Of a stretch of DNA of 64,000 nucleotides, positions 57,790-64,000 are shown piece by piece. This DNA comes from Lepisosteus oculatus (taxonomy: Eukaryota; Chordata; Actinopteri; Semionotiformes; Lepisosteidae), in the NCBI RefSeq assembly GCF_040954835.1, contig NW_027168309.1:310001-374000 (forward strand). The letters are read 5' to 3'. A model generated the notes under the pieces. The model did not search any database. It was not told the DNA's origin and was given only the letters and a program-made list of their open reading frames with translations. The position numbers and the translations under genes are program-made. How positions within the stretch are numbered: position 1 is the stretch's first letter; each line of letters begins with the position of its first letter.

Positions 57790-59658
57790 AGGGAGCGCCG
57801 CCGCCGCCGGCTTGCGATCATTTAACACGGAGGGCGAGGCGGCGGCGGTAACCTTTTTCAATGCCGCTCTCCGTTTCCCCCCCAAAAAAGCCAAATGACA
57901 TGCTAGCACTCGGACACCCTTCAGAAGACTGAAGGGTGGCTTACAGCTGGAAGGATTAGGTCTCCTCCTTCCGACGCGACAATCGAACTTCCTTAGGCAG
58001 AGAGAAAGCAACATCGAGGAGCGTCAACAAGACTTTAGAAGCTGCGACACACGCCACTTTCAGTCGCAGACACAGCAGTTTTAAAGGCAGGAATCGCCTT
58101 TGCGAACGCCATGAGAAACAGAACGCAAGCTCAGGTCCTGCGGTTTAACAAACAGCCACGGCTTTCAAGCGACATTTCTTTTCTGGAGCGAATTCACTTT
58201 CAACTTCAAGAAATTCACACAACTTGCGAAATACGAAATACAAATCTGGCTCATCGCTGCACAAGAAATACCGCCGGCTGGCAAGAAAATGACAACGGTG
58301 TTTTTCCTTAACGAAAAACTTCCCATGGAGAAAAACAACGGCTGTGCGTCTCTGTCGGCTTGATTCAGTTTAATGCAAGTATTCATTCTCCTCCTGGAAA
58401 ATACAGCTTGCGAAAGATGAAATACAATTCTTGGCTTTTCTGGGTGAGTGCAGAAGAAATCCTGCCGGCTGGCAGAAGAATTCCAGCCTTTTTTACTCTT
58501 TAACCACAAACTTGCGAATGATACAAAGCAAGCGGGGTGCGTTTCTGTGCAGCTGTTAACTGAACAGCTGCTGCTTCAAGCCCACCCAGGGCTCATTCCG
58601 ATTTCAACATCATGCCCCCTGAAGGTAGACTGGATTTCTTTGCGAAGCATTCACCTTTTGGACGTTTCAGGAAAGGTGCGTGTCGATGCCAGACTTGAAA
58701 AGCTTTCCATACACAGAAACAACATACTGCTTTTGATTGATGGGAAACGGCAAGAGCGGTTTGAGCAGCTCCGGCCTCTCAACCGCTTTACAATGTGATC
58801 GGCACCTCGGTAGCCAGTTTAGAAGGCTGAAAAGGATGCTGGAAGCACAGCGACGTTCTAAAACCAGCGCTTGAAAAGCATCTGCATACATAAAATGTCC
58901 ATTTCCCCAAAGCTGAATCTGCATCTTCAGAAGATTGTCAGCTATACGTTTTCGTTCTTTGTTTCCTTTTTTTACGACAAGCTTTCGAGAAATGAACTGT
59001 CTATTGTGATGAAGGCTGCATTAGAAATTGTGCATCTAGCTTAGTTCAATGAAATCGGGAGGTGCACCTGTCTCAAGCGGATGGCTCTTTGCAGGCACAC
59101 TACGGAAACCTGCGGGCGCAAGTTGGGAGAAGTGACTCTTGCAGAGTGTTGAGCTTCGAGAAGAGGGCTCCGCTCAGGAAGATATTTCCACATGTTGAAG
59201 AGTCGCTTTTCGCCCTTTCTTTCCCACATTTTTCCAGTGCGGTTATTGATCGCGTTCAAAATGTTTTCCCAACGTACGTGTTACCTGCAAAATCACAGTG
59301 AAACTGTTATGCCGAAAAGATTCCTAATAGTTATTGTATTAGAATAGCTCTCCAATTTCTTAGCCTTCGTACACGCAATGTTTAAGGAAACGCTAGAGTA
59401 AATGAAACTGTAAATAGACAGGAGCTCTTCTTAGTTTTCATACAAGTTATGATGGCTGCAGCTCCTATCTGCGTCCGGGTGACCGGAGCCAAGGGATTAT
59501 CTGCGGAACCTTTGATTTATCTCTCGGGCAAGGAGCTAGATACGCCCTTTTCATCTCGGTTTGATCACACCTGTGCATTAAAACGCAGTGCTCGGTACCA
59601 TCGAGGTGTAAGAGGTTCAAGGATGAGCGGGAAACTTTGTTAATAAGGAGACGGGCAC

Positions 59659-59731
59659 CGCCCAACGTGGGGCTCGAACCCACGACCCTGAGATTAAGAG
59701 TCTCATGCTCTACCGACTGAGCTAGCCGGGC
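59659..59731 (-). tRNA. tRNA-Lys(CTT)
   Basis: Canonical. Confidence 0.98.
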
Positions 59732-60552
59732 GCCGGTGGAGCTGGTGGTTAACTTGTCCCTGTTGACGGCAATTTGACAAGGTATACTTCCTGGCTTTTC
59801 ATCATGTGCTGACCGGATTCGAGAGTAGCACACCCTGTTCTTTGTTGATTACTGTACCTCCAGCAGCGCAAATGTCAGTAATCATTGAAATGTACGACCT
59901 ACAATCTCCTCAGCATGCCCGCGTGGACTCCTCAGTGATCATCCTTCTACGTTCTGCTGTAGTTTTCATGCAAGTGAAAACCGTGCTCCAAATAACAGCG
60001 GCACAGTTGTATCCTGCGGTAAGCATTCTTCTAATTCCATCGTTTTGCTCCAGGTAAAAGGTAGCGCATCATAGTGTTGATATTCCAAGGTTTCAGAGTC
60101 CGTATTGGATGGCTTGGATGCAGACATCGCTCAGAGCTCCCAGTATGATTTTCCCGAGTTCAGTTTTGCAGTGTTTTAGTGCTTTACTACTTCCAGTGGG
60201 CCTTTGAATGCTCTGCTAAGTAGAGACGTGACATAATTACTAATGCGACCGAGTGTGCTGGCTGTTCCTGGTTCGTAATGATTAACGCGAGAAATCAATA
60301 TAAACATAACTGCTTCGATTTCGAGGTTCAGTTGAAGCTTTCAAAGAAACTATCAAAGACCTCAGAACAACCGAAGACACATTTGGTCATCTCCGTATTG
60401 GTGAAGATTAAAGAGTCCCGCAAGTGTCAAGCTTGCACAAACACACACGAGAGAGAAACTCAGGACAGAATTTAAAGAAAGGGAGATGCAGACTATTTGA
60501 AGGCACTTTGCTAACCTAATGGCACGCTTATGAATCGTGCATAGGACACATG

Positions 60553-60624
60553 TAGCAGAGGATGGTTTCGATCCATCGACCTCTGGGTTATGGGCCCAGC
60601 ACGCTTCCGCTGCGCCACTCTGCT
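60553..60624 (-). tRNA. Initiator tRNA-Met(CAT)
   Basis: Canonical within the gene; one 5'-flank base differs (CTGAGG). Confidence 0.98.
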
Positions 60625-60903
60625 GAGGGCCTCTCTGCGTGTGGCGCACAACTGCTCTTTTTATTTCCTACATAAGTGATGAAAGAGTTGAAAGTTTCAA
60701 CGACAAACGCAGACGTCACTTTGAGCGCTTGGTGTTGTAGCACAAATCATCACATGCTGCTCTACACTGGATTATAAAAGCCGACACATTTTCCAAACAT
60801 TTTAATGCTGGAGTCACACTGTAGTATTAATAACAGTGCGATACTCGAGGAGCGTAGTGGGATCGCGGTGGCTCATCAGACCGCCCCGGGACAGGGGGCC
60901 CGC

Positions 60904-60986
60904 GTCAGGATGGCCGAGCGGTCTAAGGCGCTGCGTTCAGGTCGCAGTCTCCCCTGGAGGCGTGGGTTCGAATCCCACTCCTGACA
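60904..60986 (+). tRNA. tRNA-Leu(CAG)
   Basis: Canonical. Confidence 0.98.
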
Positions 60987-61337
60987 AAAAGCTTGCTCAG
61001 TGCCGTCTCCAGTCGGGTGCAAATGGGTGAAGCAGCCTGCCGCGGGGAACGTGCGCCGATAGGCGTAGGTGTATCCCCTGCCTCTTCCGATTTAGCTCGT
61101 GCTCCATAGGATGGAAGCGGATGCTCTGGCTTTTTGACTCGAATATAACCTGATCACAACAGAAGGCCGTGCAGCCCAGTGCTGGTTTAAGAATGCCTCG
61201 TGTCTTCAGGCCCCTATTCTTTCAGGTTACCCCTTTGGAATAGTCGTCCGAAAAAGACGGGAAAGGAAAAGCATGTAAGCTCCCACACACTGCGTTAGCA
61301 TTAGCGGTTGGAATCTGATGGGAGAAAAGCAACCTGG

Positions 61338-61409
61338 CTCGCCGTCAAGCAATCCATCCCTGGTCTCCCACGTGACAGGCGGGGATACGCACCACTATAC
61401 TAACGAGGA
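61338..61409 (-). pseudogene. tRNA-Asp(GTC) pseudogene
   Basis: Unchanged relic. Confidence 0.88.
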
Positions 61410-61818
61410 GCGCTTGCTTGGCGCTTGAAGACACTTCCTCTTGCGGCTACTACTGTTTCCGGTTTCGTCTTTTCTTTTCATTCCTCCCAGAGGAGCGCAT
61501 GAAAACGTTTCCATCTGCGCCATCCTCACCCCTCCAATGCTATGGTCCCTGCTCCTCCTGGTGCACTGCAAACACTCATTCAGCCGGTTCTTTCAGTTTG
61601 AATACTTAGGTCTTCAAAGGCTGGAAGTAGGGCGCAAGACATGCCAATGCCAAAAGCGTGGCAGTGTGCTTCCAGCTGTGAAATGTCACTGGTGGATGTT
61701 GAAGACATTACTTCCAAGGCAGCAGGTCCAAGCGATTTAGCGTTTGTACAAGAAGCAGGAAGAGAGAAACGGCACTCCGCCTTTTTCTGGGCAGGCCGAA
61801 GCGACAGGAGAAGGGCGC

Positions 61819-61900
61819 CGTAGTGGGCAGGATTCGAGCCGACGCGGGGAGACCCCAATGGCTTTCTAGCCCAGCGCCTTAACCGCTCGGCCACGACTAT
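61819..61900 (-). tRNA. tRNA-Ser(AGA), degenerate, most damaged acceptor
   Basis: A recombinant allele: A1-C72 from the unit 12/14/15 type plus C6-C67 from the unit 1-10 type, together with C27-T43, G31-G39 and C54. Confidence 0.58.
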
Positions 61901-63769
61901 AGGGAGCGCCGCCGCCGCCGGCTTGCGATCATTTAACACGGAGGGCGAGGCGGCGGCGGTAACCTTTTTCAATGTCGCTCTCCGTTTCCCCCCCAAAAAA
62001 GCCAAATGACATGCTAGCACTCGGACACCCTTCAGAAGACTGAAGGGTGGCTTAAAGCTGGAAGGATTAGGTCTCCCCGTTCCGACGCGACAATCGAACT
62101 TCCTTAGGCAGAGAGAAAGCAACATCGAGGAGCGTCAACAAGACTTTAGAAGCTGCGACACACGCCACTTTCAGTCGCAGACACAGCAGTTTTAAAGGCA
62201 GGAATCGCCTTTGCGAACGCCATGAGAAACAGAACGCAAGCTCAGGTCCTGCGGTTTAACAAACAGCCACGGCTTTCAAGCGACATTTCTTTTCTGGAGC
62301 GAATTCACTTTCAACTTCAAGAAATTCACACAACTTGCGAAATACGAAATACAAATCTGGCTCATCGCTGCACAAGAAATACCGCCGGCTGGCAAGAAAA
62401 TGACAACGGTGTTTTTCCTTAACGAAAAACTTCCCATGGAGAAAAACAACGGCTGTGCGTCTCTGTCGGCTTGATTCAGTTTAATGCAAGTATTCATTCT
62501 CCTCCTGGAAAATACAGCTTGCGAAAGATGAAATACAATTCTTGGCTTTTCTGGGTGAGTGCAGAAGAAATCCTGCCGGCTGGCAGAAGAATTCCAGCCT
62601 TTTTTACTCTTTAACCACAAACTTGCGAATGATACAAAGCAAGCGGGGTGCGTTTCTGTGCAGCTGTTAACTGAACAGCTGCTGCTTCAAGCCCACCCAG
62701 GGCTCATTCCGATTTCAACATCATGCCCCCTGAAGGTAGACTGGATTTCTTTGCGAAGCATTCACCTTTTGGACGTTTCAGGAAAGGTGCGTGTCGATGC
62801 CAGACTTGAAAAGCTTTCCATACAAAGAAACAACATAGTGCTTTTGATTGATGGGAAACGGCAAGAGCGGTTTGAGCAGCTCCGGCCTCTCAACCGCTTT
62901 ACAATGTGATCGGCACCTCGGTAGCCAGTTTAGAAGGCTGAAAAGGATGCTGGAAGCACAGCGACGTTCTAAAACCAGCGCTTGAAAAGCATCTGCATAC
63001 ATAAAATGTCCATTTCCCCAAAGCTGAATCTGCATCTTCAGAAGATTGTCAGCTATACGTTTTCGTTCTTTGTTTCCTTTTTTTACGACAAGCTTTCGAG
63101 AAATGAACTGTCTATTGTGATGAAGGCTGCATTAGAAATTGTGCATCTAGCTTAGTTCAATGAAATCGGGAGGTGCACCTGTCTCAAGCGGATGGCTCTT
63201 TGCAGGCACACTACGGAAACCTGCGGGCGCAAGTTGGGAGAAGTGACTCTTGCAGAGTGTTGAGCTTCGAGAAGAGGGCTCCGCTCAGGAAGATATTTCC
63301 ACATGTTGAAGAGTCGCTTTTCGCCCTTTCTTTCCCACATTTTTCCAGTGCGGTTATTGATCGCGTTCAAAATGTTTTCCCAACGTACGTGTTACCTGCA
63401 AAATCACAGTGAAACTGTTATGGCGAAAAGATTCCTAATAGTTATTGTATTAGAATAGCTCTCCAATTTCTTAGCCTTCGTACACGCAATGTTTAAGGAA
63501 ACGCTAGAGTAAATGAAACTGTAAATAGACAGGAGCTCTTCTTAGTTTTCATACAAGTTATGATGGCTGCAGCTCCTATCTGCGTCCGGGTGACCGGAGC
63601 CAAGGGATTATCTGCGGAACCTTTGATTTATCTCTCGGGCAAGGAGCTAGATACGCCCTTTTCATCTCGGTTTGATCACACCTGTGCATTAAAACGCAGT
63701 GCTCGGTACCATCGAGGTGTAAGAGGTTCAAGGATGAGCGGGAAACTTTGTTAATAAGGAGACGGGCAC

Positions 63770-63842
63770 CGCCCAACGTGGGGCTCGAACCCACGACCCT
63801 GAGATTAAGAGTCTCATGCTCTACCGACTGAGCTAGCCGGGC
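63770..63842 (-). tRNA. tRNA-Lys(CTT)
   Basis: Canonical; the last gene in the window. Confidence 0.98.
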
Positions 63843-64000
63843 GCCGGTGGAGCTGGTGGTTAACTTGTCCCTGTTGACGGCAATTTGACAAGGTATACTT
63901 CCTGGCTTTTCATCATGTGCTGACCGGATTCGAGAGTAGCACACCCTGTTCTTTGTTGATTACTGTACCTCCAGCAGCGCAAATGTCAGTAATCATTGAA

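Larger units (their letters stand above)
57639..61749 (+). repeat. Array unit 15 (4111 bp)
   Basis: Nearly the same as unit 14, with a private CTGAGGGCC upstream of iMet (near 60625). Confidence 0.95.
1..64000. repeat. Tandem tRNA-gene array, ~4.1 kb unit, 15.5 copies
   Basis: The whole window is one direct tandem repeat. The same sequence restarts every 4111-4119 bp, and the order Ser(-), Lys(-), iMet(-), Leu(+), Asp relic(-) is kept in all units. Neighbouring units differ by few substitutions and by short indels. The sequence begins and ends inside a unit, so neither array boundary is here. Tandem tRNA repeats with multi-kilobase units are known in vertebrates such as Xenopus. The gene content suggests a role in high-dosage supply of initiator Met, Lys and Leu tRNA, which is inference. 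Copy number in near-identical arrays depends on assembly quality. Confidence 0.98.
61750..64000 (+). repeat. Array unit 16, partial (2251 bp)
   Basis: Cut by the window end 158 bp past its Lys gene. It mixes unit 1-9 states (GGTCTCCCCGTTCC, GTAGTGGG) with unit 12-15 states (CTATAGGG, TTTCAAGCGACATTT). Confidence 0.95.

Noticed and set aside
1-64000. CRISPR array or prokaryotic operon
   Set aside because: The repeat period is 4 kb with tRNA genes of vertebrate type lacking encoded CCA; there are no short regular repeats or spacers.
1-64000. Transposon or retroelement as the repeat unit
   Set aside because: No terminal repeats, target-site duplications, poly-A tail or reverse transcriptase/transposase frame were seen; units abut directly head to tail.

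Overview
The window is one uninterrupted head-to-tail tandem array of a tRNA-gene repeat of about 4.1 kb. Fifteen complete units and a 2.25 kb partial sixteenth are present (units start at 1, 4120, 8239, 12358, 16477, 20596, 24712, 28831, 32950, 37069, 41186, 45299, 49410, 53528, 57639 and 61750). No unique flanking DNA is visible on either side, so the array continues beyond both ends. The tRNAs match vertebrate nuclear tRNAs closely (initiator Met, Lys-CTT, Leu-CAG), no CCA is encoded, and tandem tRNA repeats of this kind are known from amphibians and fishes. A vertebrate nuclear genome is therefore the best guess; the species cannot be named from the sequence.

Each unit has the same order. 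Unit 1 coordinates are: tRNA-Ser(AGA) on minus (70-151), a 1.9 kb spacer, tRNA-Lys(CTT) on minus (2027-2099), a 0.8 kb spacer, initiator tRNA-Met(CAT) on minus (2921-2992), tRNA-Leu(CAG) on plus (3272-3354), and a tRNA-Asp(GTC) relic on minus (3706-3777). Lys, iMet and Leu look functional in nearly all units. Ser is structurally damaged in every unit, and Asp has lost its T arm/B box in every unit. That gives 46 Lys, iMet or Leu genes, of which 6 (in units 1, 2, 10, 11 and 12) carry variants at structural or anticodon positions, plus 16 doubtful Ser genes and 15 Asp pseudogenes. I see no protein-coding gene; the open frames are chance frames copied with the repeat, several running straight through tRNAs.

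Units 1-10 are 4116-4119 bp and very similar to one another. Units 10-16 are 4111-4118 bp and more divergent, with shared indels. Variants are mosaic and recur at two-unit spacing (3/5 and 10/12), as expected from unequal exchange and gene conversion. The most notable items are a unit-10 tRNA-Leu whose anticodon has changed from CAG to CAA, the absence of close Pol III oligo-T terminators after Ser, Lys, iMet and Leu while the dead Asp gene keeps one, fixed tRNA damage carried through the array, and a perfect 10-bp hairpin conserved in every unit.
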